NCBI RefSeq assembly: GCF_002891535.1
Contig: NZ_PDZR01000007.1
Location: 62,001 to 126,000 of the forward strand
From: Methylocella silvestris
Lineage (GTDB): Bacteria > Pseudomonadota > Alphaproteobacteria > Rhizobiales > Beijerinckiaceae
Direction: 5' to 3'
DNA: 64,000 nucleotides
Positions 44,299-52,006 of the stretch are shown here, piece after piece (position 1 is the stretch's first letter; each line of letters begins with the position of its first letter). Below the pieces are notes generated by a model that was not told where the DNA came from, did not search any database, and was given only the letters and a program-made list of their open reading frames with translations. The position numbers and the translations under genes are program-made.

Positions 44299-45049
44299 GA
44301 CCGACTTCCTTTAACCAAAACTCATCCAATGGGACGATTCCGAAGCGTTGTCCTAAAGCGAATAACGTCTCCGAACTTATTCTAAGAGACTGGTCCAGTC
44401 CATTACGGTGCGCTAACGCAGTCGCCGCTATTACCGTTCCTCCGGACCTGACTATGTAACTTCGCAGTGACGACAAGGTACCACCGTTTGTGCAAACGTC
44501 GTCAACTAAAATATAGGCACAATCGCTGAACACCTCGCCACTGAAACAAGGCTGCCACAAATATCGAGGAAATTTTCTTAGTTTCGTTCGGCCCGGCCTA
44601 GCAATTTCAATGATTTCCCCATCAAGTTCGCTTCCGAGCTCCGCAGCGACCATTGCGGCCAGCGCGAAAGGGAGGGCATTTCCAACGCCCGGAATGCCTG
44701 TCGCAGAGCGAGTCGAGACGTCAAATTGAGGATGGGGGACAACGATGCGAGAGACTTTTCCTGCCCCTAAGAGGTGATCGACGAGGCGGTCAATCACACG
44801 TTCATTTGTGCAATCCGCGACAATGTCTGCCGCTGCGGCTGTGTCGTAATGCTGTTTTGCTTGTGTGTGTCGTTCGATAAAGGGCTCTGCCGCCTCCGGC
44901 GAACGGCCGTATGTGCCGAGCATTCTTCCAAGCGTTGCATGTACGTAGACGGTCGCGCAATCGCCGCTGGCCCACGGCTCGCGGGGATGTTTCCCCACTT
45001 TCGATAAGGGCTCGATCCTCTGAGATAGCGGTTCCGGCGGCATTGTCAC
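44159..45049 (-). CDS. Phosphoribosyltransferase-like protein (passenger)
   Basis: 296 residues. The PRPP-binding signature of type I phosphoribosyltransferases is present as AYILVDDVCTNGGTLSSLRSYI (two acidic residues, then TNGGT). Upstream parts contain SRIVVPHPQFDVSTRSATGIPGVGNALPFALAAMVAAELG, like the PRT hood region of orphan bacterial enzymes. It has no ribosome-site match of note. Substrate unknown; PRT-like proteins of this sort occur in defence and plasmid-borne gene sets as well as in nucleotide salvage. Mobile-element cargo. Confidence 0.7.
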   Translation of the reverse strand: MTMPPEPLSQRIEPLSKVGKHPREPWASGDCATVYVHATLGRMLGTYGRSPEAAEPFIERHTQAKQHYDTAAAADIVADCTNERVIDRLVDHLLGAGKVSRIVVPHPQFDVSTRSATGIPGVGNALPFALAAMVAAELGSELDGEIIEIARPGRTKLRKFPRYLWQPCFSGEVFSDCAYILVDDVCTNGGTLSSLRSYIVRSGGTVIAATALAHRNGLDQSLRISSETLFALGQRFGIVPLDEFWLKEVGHGIKCITEGEGAGLLEWAEAELDGSAGDFALQRLGDRFAEAAAQAV

Positions 45050-45085
45050 TGGCGGGAAAGTCCGAGGTATAAAGTTCGAGCTTCT

Positions 45086-46054
45086 CTAGACCCTAATATT
45101 CCCCCGTTGCCAATACCCCTTCCATTGACGAGATACCGGATGAATTAGGGCGGCGTTGGTCGCCATCAGATATTGCTCACCGTTGCTAACGCGACGATGA
45201 TCCTCGCGCCACGCCATTTCAGACGCATAAGCCCCGAGATGGCGCCCGCTGATATGATGATGCGTGCCGATCTCAGCGCGACGCAGTCGGCTGAAGAAGC
45301 TTTCCGCCATATTCGTGCAGGCTTCCCCGTCCGAATAGCTCTCTTGGTGATTGATCCGCTTGGTCAAATAGCGGGTGTGAAGCACATCCCAATGGGCGGC
45401 TTCGTCGGCATGGATGACCCTGCCCTTCTCGACGCGCTCGGCAATCGTATGAATGGACTGGCTTTCCGCCTTGAATACGAAGGGAAGGGTCCGGCCGCCG
45501 CGTTCGCGCATGATAACGACCACGCGGCGCTTGCCGGTCTGATTTTCGGCAAGGCGGCGGTCAAGGCGGTTTTCTTTCCAGTTGGCCGGCTTCGCATAGC
45601 CGCCGAAATACGCGCCATCAACTTCGACTTCGCCTGAAACGGTTTCATCGGCCATTTCATCAGCGAGCGCTTCGCGGATCTTGTGAGCGAGAACGAAGGC
45701 CGTCTTGTACTGGCAATCAAGGTCGCGGCTGAGTTGTAGAGCGCTATGGCCCTTTGCGCCGTTCACAAAGATCGCGATGGCGAGAAGAATGTCGCGGATC
45801 GGCATCTTGCGGCTGGCGAAAATCGTCCCGGACGTGACGCTGAATTGGTGCGTGCAAGCCTTGCACTTCCAGAGTTTGCGGGTTTCGTATTTGTACGTCG
45901 CGCCGCACTGGCAACGCGGGCAAACCGGCTCGCCTTCGGTCGCAGTCCAGCGGATTAGACGGAAGGCGTCATGCGCTTCTTCGTCCGAAAGCCGGGCGAC
46001 CCGAGCGATGCTCAGGCTCCTTGCGGCTTTGGAGAGAAGAAAATGCTGCGACAT
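45086..46054 (-). CDS. IS1595-family transposase
   Basis: 322 residues. N-terminal zinc ribbon: CPRCQCGATYKYETRKLWKCKAC (CxxC...CxxC), followed by HQFSVTSGTIFASRKMPIRDILLAI. The ISXO2-like catalytic core begins with GEVEVDGAYFGG (first Asp), then VIHADEAAHWDVL (second Asp) and TNMAESFFSRLRRAEIGTHHHISGRHLGAYASEMAWREDHR. The family reports D-D-N/E catalytic triads. Full length, no frameshift, so the element may still be able to move. Its start is four bases downstream of a stable hairpin (46059-46075). Confidence 0.95.
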   Translation of the reverse strand: MSQHFLLSKAARSLSIARVARLSDEEAHDAFRLIRWTATEGEPVCPRCQCGATYKYETRKLWKCKACTHQFSVTSGTIFASRKMPIRDILLAIAIFVNGAKGHSALQLSRDLDCQYKTAFVLAHKIREALADEMADETVSGEVEVDGAYFGGYAKPANWKENRLDRRLAENQTGKRRVVVIMRERGGRTLPFVFKAESQSIHTIAERVEKGRVIHADEAAHWDVLHTRYLTKRINHQESYSDGEACTNMAESFFSRLRRAEIGTHHHISGRHLGAYASEMAWREDHRRVSNGEQYLMATNAALIHPVSRQWKGYWQRGNIRV

Positions 46055-46058
46055 AAGA

Positions 46059-46092
46059 CCAACGCTTTCCGTTGGCCTTAGTAATAAGCGTT
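46059..46092 (-). promoter_or_regulatory. Alternative hairpins before the transposase start
   Basis: In the transposase leader, CCAACG and CGTTGG (46059-46075) form a 6-bp hairpin ending four bases before the ATG. The base block AACGCTT (46061-46067) can alternatively pair with AAGCGTT (46086-46092). The two stems exclude each other. Hairpins hiding the ribosome site are a known way for insertion sequences to limit transposase made from outside transcripts. No strong ribosome site is visible. Confidence 0.45.
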
Positions 46093-46159
46093 GATATCGC
46101 GGGGGTCAATGAAAATCGTTGGCGTTGACGGTTATTGTTTTTCTCGCTATCTTTCGTGG

Positions 46160-46378
46160 ATGTCACCGGAACAGTGTCGAGCAGCGCGCGCGTGGTTGGG
46201 GTTGTCGCAAGACGAGCTTGCGAGCGCCGCCGGCGTTTCAAACTCGACCGTGCGCGATTACGAAGCGGGGCGGCGTACGCCGATTTCGAATAATCTAAAG
46301 GCAATTCAAGCTGTTCTGGAGAAGCGCGGAATCGCAATAATCGACGGCGAGCCATCTGGAATAACCTTTAGAAAGTAG
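46160..46378 (+). CDS. XRE-type helix-turn-helix regulator (passenger)
   Basis: 72 residues from the ATG at 46160 (MSPEQCRAARAWLGLSQDELASAAGVSNSTVRDYEAGRRTP). This is a complete Cro/C1 HTH that fills almost the whole protein, with a short tail AIIDGEPSGITFRK typical of short XRE repressors. A longer frame back to 46091 lacks homology. Transcribed away from the transposase, it may control the transposase or the downstream 281-residue gene. Confidence 0.8.
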   Translation: MSPEQCRAARAWLGLSQDELASAAGVSNSTVRDYEAGRRTPISNNLKAIQAVLEKRGIAIIDGEPSGITFRK

Positions 46379-46721
46379 ACGTGATTCGATGATTCTGATA
46401 AGTTCATGGACTAGGAGAGAGTTGGACTCTCGGACGGACGGATGGAAAGCCCCCGACCAGCACCGGCTCTAGCCCTCTAAGAACACAGGGGTGTTTAGCC
46501 CCTGCTTATTTCTTGTGTAGCGGATGTGCTCACATCAAGGTCGCGACCTGGCAGGGTACGCGGCCTTTCTTTTTGTCCCGACATTCGTCCGTGAGCTTTT
46601 AACGAAGTCGGCCCATATCTTCTCTGCATGTCACCACCTATCGGCACGACCATACAGAATCTTATTGATACGTCAATAGTGACGTGATAAGACTTTCTGA
46701 TAAATATTGATAGGTGGCGCG
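46379..46721. other. Intergenic region inside the element with hairpin and candidate operator
   Basis: 343 bases between the XRE gene and the 281-codon gene. A perfect CAGGGG/CCCCTG hairpin (46487-46505) followed by CTTATTTCTT may end the XRE transcript. A palindrome TATTGA-TACG-TCAATA lies at 46663-46678. No RNA gene recognised. Confidence 0.5.
46663..46692 (+). promoter_or_regulatory. Candidate promoter and palindromic operator
   Basis: The perfect inverted repeat TATTGA-TACG-TCAATA (46663-46678) overlaps TTGATA, a possible -35, followed 17 bases later by TAAGAC. A second TATTGATA half-site lies at about 46706-46713, next to the ribosome site of the gene starting at 46722. The XRE regulator 300 bases upstream is the natural candidate to bind. 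Pattern-based inference only. Confidence 0.4.
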
Positions 46722-47567
46722 ATGTCAGAGCCGGCAAATGTAGAAACAAACGCCAATAAGGCGAAACGGGAGCGCAGCCCGTCGTTCCCCTTCATTCCTC
46801 TTCCTGTTGCGGTTCAGCGGCTGGCTGCATTCGAAGATTATTTTAAAAGGCACCCCGCCCCTGCTAGGAGGGCTGGTCTGGCGTGGGGAATGAAGGGCGA
46901 TAGTAGTCAAGCCGGCCAGACGCTTGCCGCGTTAAAGTCTTTTGGTCTCGTTGAATACAGCGGAGCGAAGGATGGTTTGGTGGCGTCCCTCAGTGACGAC
47001 GCGCGTAACTATCTCCGGGCACAGCAAGACAGCATAAAACGCGAAATCCTTAGCCGCTTAGCTCTAAGGCCTAGGCTCATTGCGATGTATTGGGAAAAAT
47101 GGGGGCCTGACCGGCCGCCGGATCCGGTGTGCTTGGATGATTTGGTCCTAAAAATGAGCTTTAACCAAGCCGGCGCGGAAACATTTTTGAAGGTTTATGA
47201 CGCCACTATTGCCTTTGCAGGGCTCTCCCATTCTGATATCGTACCCCTACAAGAGGCGGGCGGAATTGATTACGACGGAACTAGCGAAGTAGGTGATGTC
47301 AATAAATATTCGGCAACGCTTCCGCAGTCCCCGTCTAATGAACTAGCCGCCCAGAAGCATAGGGGCGTTTTAATGGATGGCGAGCGCGAGCTAACAACGG
47401 GCCTTCTGTCCAAGGGGGCGAGCTTTCGGCTCATCGTAAGCGGCAGAATTGGGGAAAAAGAAATCGAGCGCCTAATCAAAAAGCTTGAGCTCGATAAGGA
47501 GATCCTTGCTGATCAAGATGACGATGATCTTGATATCGACTCGAACCTCCCTCGAAGCGGCCCGTAA
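46722..47567 (+). CDS. Unknown passenger protein, DUF5343-like
   Basis: 281 residues from the ATG at 46722 with AGGTGG just upstream. The first ~150 residues (FIPLPVAVQRLAAFEDYFKRHPAPA, GDSSQAGQTLAALKSFGLVEYSG, LSDDARNYLRAQQDSIKREILSRLALRPRLIAMYWEKWGP) resemble the helical, winged-helix-like DUF5343 proteins. The C-terminus has KGASFRLIVSGRIGEKEIERLIKKLELDKEIL and an acidic tail DQDDDDLDIDSNL. I recognise no enzyme motif. It is the largest non-transposase cargo gene besides the PRT and has its own terminator. Confidence 0.7.
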   Translation: MSEPANVETNANKAKRERSPSFPFIPLPVAVQRLAAFEDYFKRHPAPARRAGLAWGMKGDSSQAGQTLAALKSFGLVEYSGAKDGLVASLSDDARNYLRAQQDSIKREILSRLALRPRLIAMYWEKWGPDRPPDPVCLDDLVLKMSFNQAGAETFLKVYDATIAFAGLSHSDIVPLQEAGGIDYDGTSEVGDVNKYSATLPQSPSNELAAQKHRGVLMDGERELTTGLLSKGASFRLIVSGRIGEKEIERLIKKLELDKEILADQDDDDLDIDSNLPRSGP

Positions 47568-47576
47568 AAACGTCTT

Positions 47577-47603
47577 AAACCCGGCCACGCCGGGTTTATT
47601 TTT
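47577..47603 (+). terminator. Rho-independent terminator
   Basis: Perfect 9-bp stem AAACCCGGC/GCCGGGTTT with loop CAC, directly followed by ATTTTT. It begins ten bases after the stop of the 281-residue gene and ends seven bases before the right inverted end, insulating the interrupted glycosyltransferase gene from cargo transcription. Confidence 0.9.
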
Positions 47604-47610
47604 GTCATTC

Positions 47611-47635
47611 TAGGTGAGCTTGCTACCTAATGCCG
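47611..47635 (-). repeat. Right terminal inverted repeat (25 bp)
   Basis: Exact inverse complement of 43356-43380. Confidence 0.95.
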
Positions 47636-47643
47636 GATAATCG
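47636..47643. repeat. Target-site duplication, right
   Basis: GATAATCG, identical to 43348-43355. It encodes the DY of DYP at the join of the split glycosyltransferase. Confidence 0.95.
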
Positions 47644-48527
47644 ATCGCGTCGAGCGCAGCGACGAGTTCGCGGACGATTCGCGCCTCCTTGTGCAGCGCG
47701 ACGATGATCGAATAGGGGGGCAGCTGGCGGTCATCGATCCGGGGCGGCCGGCTGACGCGCGTCGCGCTCGCCGCGCCGGCGAAGAGACGCAGGCTGATCG
47801 CCGCCAGAAACACAACCCCTGCGCCGATCGCCAGCGCCGCCGAAATAGGCGGGGCGAGGGCGCAGGCGAGTCCGATGGCCGCGGCCGCCGCGATGACGGC
47901 GCAGCATTGCGCCTCGGTCGCTCCGCCCCGCGCCGACAGTTGCGGATAGCGGATCGCAAGTGCGAGGCTGGCGTGACGTGCGATCATGGGAGCGGCCAGC
48001 GCGCGCACCAGACGCGACATATTCGTCGGCGTTGTGATGGCGAGGCTGTCCGCCATGTCTTCGCCCTCGTCCCTGCGCCGCAGCAGGCTGCCCAGCGTCG
48101 CGCCGCGGGGCGCGACAAGCCAGCGCGGCCCCGGGCCGCAGAGCGGGGCGATCCCGGCCGAGATGGAATGCGGATAGCGCGTCCCGGTCCCGAGCGAAGC
48201 TTCCTTCTCGATGAAGGCGACGCCAAGATACGCGGCCAGCGATCGATAGAAAAAGGCTTCCGTGATGAAGCCGCCCCCGAGCAACGCGGCCTCCGGCGCG
48301 ACGCCCTGGGCGACCGCAAGCTCTGCCGCCTCGCCAAGCAAGGCGCGGGACGCTCCGAACGTCGTCAAAAAGACGAGTTCAGGAGGTAGCTGATCGACCG
48401 GAAGGCTGTCCGTAACCGTGGCGCGGGATAATGCGGACGGCGATGGCGGCGGCCGACGCCAGGATGACGGAGACAAATGCGAAGCGGAACGCCAAGCTGT
48501 CTGCCGTGAAACGTTCTGCTGCGCCAT
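47636..48527 (-). pseudogene. Glycosyltransferase family 2, N-terminal piece (gene split by transposon)
   Basis: About 297 codons. After a Ser/Arg/Pro-rich start comes a helical domain (LGEAAELAVAQGVAPEAALLGGGFITEAFFYRSLAAYLGVAFIE) like the N-terminal module of GspE/PilB-type proteins (MshEN fold). Then a pair of membrane segments (CCAVIAAAAAIGLACALAPPISAALAIGAGVVFLAAISL) and the first strand of the glycosyltransferase domain (PPYSIIVALHKEARIVRELVAALDAIDYP). The intact gene would code for roughly 680 residues with the piece at 42212-43355. A truncated product could still be made and enter the membrane. Confidence 0.88.
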
Positions 48528-48752
48528 TGTGAAGCCGCCTACTGTGACGCTCTAGCTTGGAATTACAAATTATCCAAGTCAACAGTCGTTTTTTGGCAGA
48601 CGAAAAAAAATAAATGTGACATAGTTGGGGCGTGAACTTATAGGCGTCGCCGTTTTCCCCCATGGGTTGAAAATCAGGCGACTGCCCGAAGAGGTTTTAT
48701 TACTTACGTAGTAAGCAACAAAAACTATCCGGGTGGAAAAGGGGCCGAGGGG

Positions 48753-49064
48753 ATGTATCTCATTGCTGGCGCTTGCCTTGTAACGGGCGTTATATTTGGT
48801 CGTTACTTCAAGGTCTATGTTCTTGCGCCGACATGCGCTGTCGTGTTTTTCGGGTCGCTGTTTGTCGCCTATACTGACGCCCATTCGTTCCCATCGGTGG
48901 CCTTCGACGCCACGGTTCGGTTGACGCTTCTTCAGTTTGGCTATCTGTTCGGGCTGATCGCTCCAGCCATACCCTCATTATTGCATTCCGCATTGTCGCG
49001 CGGGGCGCGCCCTTCCGCCTTAAACCTTGCGCCAACTCAGTATAAGCCGCGAAAAGACTGCTGA
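48753..49064 (+). CDS. Small membrane protein of unknown function
   Basis: 103 residues with three hydrophobic stretches (MYLIAGACLVTGVIFG, VYVLAPTCAVVFFGSLFVAY and LLQFGYLFGLIAPAIPSLL) and a polar C-terminus. A GAGGGG precedes the ATG closely. It stands between the split glycosyltransferase and trmB, both on the other strand. The upstream ~220 bases are A+T-rich with a TTACT/AGTAA inverted repeat near 48704-48718. No family recognised. Confidence 0.5.
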   Translation: MYLIAGACLVTGVIFGRYFKVYVLAPTCAVVFFGSLFVAYTDAHSFPSVAFDATVRLTLLQFGYLFGLIAPAIPSLLHSALSRGARPSALNLAPTQYKPRKDC

Positions 49065-49150
49065 GGCCGGATCGTGAGCTTATTCCGATCTGATTTATTC
49101 AATCTGATCGATAAGAATATTGTTCAAGCTTTTGATTTTGGAGCTATTAC

Positions 49151-49960
49151 TTACCGGTCGAATGAGTCCATTCGTTCGGAGCCGCTCGACGCGTCGAGCG
49201 GCTCGGCGCAAGGCGGCGCGTCGGTGCGCGTAAAGGTAAAATAAGCTGGAATGCGGCCTTCGCCCACCGCCTTGGCCTCGTAGCGGGTCGAACTCCAGCC
49301 GGCCCATGGATCGCGCCAGTCGCGCGCGCTCGCGGGCGACCAGATAAAATGCGGCGACCGCAGGATGCGCGCAAGCGTCCAGCCGCTATTGTCGTCGATA
49401 TCCGTGGCAAAGCGCAATTGCGCGCCCGGCCGCATCACGCGCGCAAGACTTATCAGCATGGCGTCAGCGAGGAAACGTCGTTTGCGCTGACGCCGCTTCG
49501 GCCAGGGATCGGGATAGAGCAAATAGACGCCGTCAAGCGCGCCGGGCGGCAGCGCCGCAATGACGGCGCGTGCGTCTCCCTCGTATATCCTCACATTTTG
49601 CAGCCGCCCTTCGTCGATCAGGGCGGCCGCCTTGGCGACGCCGTTGCGAAAGGGCTCGCAGCCGATAAAACCGGCGCCGGGATCCTGCGCGGCGCAGGCG
49701 GCAAGGTGCTCGCCCCCGCCAAAACCGATCTCAAGCCAAAGCGAGGCGGACGCTGCGCCAAACAGCATAGCGGGGTCGATCGGCTTTGACGGATCGACGG
49801 CGACCGCGGGCAGGACGGTCTGCATCAGTAAAGCATGACGCTGCGTCAGCCGCTTGCCCCGCCTGCGGCCGTAGAGACCCGAGTGGCCGTCCGCTGACCC
49901 GGGCTCGCTGTCGGCCTCGGATAAAGGCGCGGCGGCGCAATCGGTCCCGCTGTTCTCCAA
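49151..49960 (-). CDS. trmB: tRNA (guanine46-N7)-methyltransferase
   Basis: 269 residues. Family signatures: GLYGRRRGKRLTQRHALL at the start, the SAM site LWLEIGFGGGEHLAACA, VYLLYPDPWPKRRQRKRRFL (substrate loop) and the C-terminal TRYEAKAVGEGRIPAYFTF. It makes m7G46 in the variable loop of tRNAs. The first ~28 residues are an unconserved leader and a later start is possible. Downstream of metK on the same strand, as in other Rhizobiales. Confidence 0.95.
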   Translation of the reverse strand: MENSGTDCAAAPLSEADSEPGSADGHSGLYGRRRGKRLTQRHALLMQTVLPAVAVDPSKPIDPAMLFGAASASLWLEIGFGGGEHLAACAAQDPGAGFIGCEPFRNGVAKAAALIDEGRLQNVRIYEGDARAVIAALPPGALDGVYLLYPDPWPKRRQRKRRFLADAMLISLARVMRPGAQLRFATDIDDNSGWTLARILRSPHFIWSPASARDWRDPWAGWSSTRYEAKAVGEGRIPAYFTFTRTDAPPCAEPLDASSGSERMDSFDR

Positions 49961-50070
49961 GACTTTTTCATCCCGCCGCGCAATCCGTTCACATGGATCG
50001 CATGTGAAAGAATTGCACGACTTCTAGCGTTGGCGACGCGTTGGTAACTTAAGCGGCGTTTTCGTCTGGC

Positions 50071-51267
<1,197 letters not shown>

Positions 51268-51346
51268 CGACCTCTCCGCAGACGACAAAGGCCTCGCGCC
51301 TCGCGCTCATTGGCCTAACGCGGAAAATCCACGACAGCGTTCTTTT

Positions 51347-51352
51347 TGTCAA
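51347..51352 (-). promoter_or_regulatory. Possible metK promoter -35 box
   Basis: TTGACA on the minus strand, followed 17 bases later by GATTTT, a poor -10, about 80 bases upstream of the metK start. Suggestive only. Confidence 0.35.
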
Positions 51353-51365
51353 GCGTTTTGGCCGG

Positions 51366-51389
51366 AAGCGTTCGTTAAAGAGAACGCTT
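51366..51389 (-). terminator. Hairpin between XRE gene and metK
   Basis: Perfect 8-bp stem AAGCGTTC/GAACGCTT with an 8-base loop, 17 bases after the XRE stop and just upstream of the TTGACA box. There is no T-run, so it may be a weak terminator, an mRNA-stability hairpin or a regulator site. Confidence 0.45.
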
Positions 51390-51406
51390 GGTTTCTCGTC
51401 GCCCCC

Positions 51407-51904
51407 TTAATTCTCCAAACTGACTTCGCCCTTGTCCGGATGGGGCGCCTCGGAAATCGCGTCATCGCCGGCGAGAACCGAAATGAGGTCGATGATTCGC
51501 TTCCGCACTTTCGGATCGTGGATGCGCGCGAAGGCCATGTTGAGATGGAGACCCTCTGCTGTCGACAGGAAATCCGCGACGTAGCTCGAATTCGCCTCCT
51601 CGGCGACGCCAAGCGCTGGCGTGGCTCCGCCGGGCGCTGATTCGAAAGACGGCGCTCCCTCGAAGAAAAAGGCCGGCGGCACGTCGAGTGTGCGCGAAAT
51701 CTGCTGCAGTCGGCTGGCGCCGATCCGATTCGCACCCTTTTCGTATTTTTGCACCTGCTGGAAGGTCAATCCGAGCGCTTCGCCAAGTTTTTCCTGGCTC
51801 ATGCCGAGAATGACGCGGCGCATGCGCACGCGGCTTCCGACGTGGCGATCAATCGGATTGGGGATTTTCTTGGCTTTTTCCATAATTGCTGGCTGGTCGC
51901 TCAT
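51407..51904 (-). CDS. XRE-family transcriptional regulator
   Basis: 165 residues from the ATG at 51904, with GGTAGG five bases upstream (other possible starts at 51946 and 51883). HTH: VGSRVRMRRVILGMSQEKLGEALGLTFQQVQKYEKGANRIGASRLQQISRTLDVPPAFFFEG. The C-terminus (FARIHDPKVRKRIIDLISVLAG) is the common tail of Rhizobiales regulators next to metK. Target genes unknown; its position suggests metK or self-control. Confidence 0.9.
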   Translation of the reverse strand: MSDQPAIMEKAKKIPNPIDRHVGSRVRMRRVILGMSQEKLGEALGLTFQQVQKYEKGANRIGASRLQQISRTLDVPPAFFFEGAPSFESAPGGATPALGVAEEANSSYVADFLSTAEGLHLNMAFARIHDPKVRKRIIDLISVLAGDDAISEAPHPDKGEVSLEN

Positions 51905-52006
51905 AAAACCTACCGTGTTGACAATTGGGGACGCATGTCCGCTCATTTTTTTACCATAGGTAGCCGAACGAAGGGGGCTGCAGCCTAAGCGATAATCACC
52001 CGCTGC

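Larger units (their letters stand above)
43356..47635. mobile_element. Composite IS1595-family element with passenger genes, 4,280 bp
   Basis: Both ends carry the same 25-bp sequence in inverted orientation, beginning CGGCATTAGGTAGCAAGCTC, and are flanked by the 8-bp duplication GATAATCG. The transposase (45086-46054) is of the IS1595 type. The other genes are passengers: a two-helix membrane protein, a coiled-coil protein, a phosphoribosyltransferase-like protein with an overlapping small gene, an XRE regulator and an unknown 281-residue protein. Typical IS1595 elements are near 1 kb. Cargo-carrying members (the ISNwi1/ISNha5 type) are known and this is one of that kind. Perfect ends and duplication point to a recent insertion. 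Confidence 0.95.

Noticed and set aside
45173..45637. 154-codon plus-strand frame inside the transposase
   Set aside because: Antisense shadow of a complete transposase with zinc ribbon and catalytic core.
51268..51406. SAM-sensing riboswitch before metK
   Set aside because: A hairpin is present but I could not match the pseudoknot pattern of SAM-II or other SAM classes.
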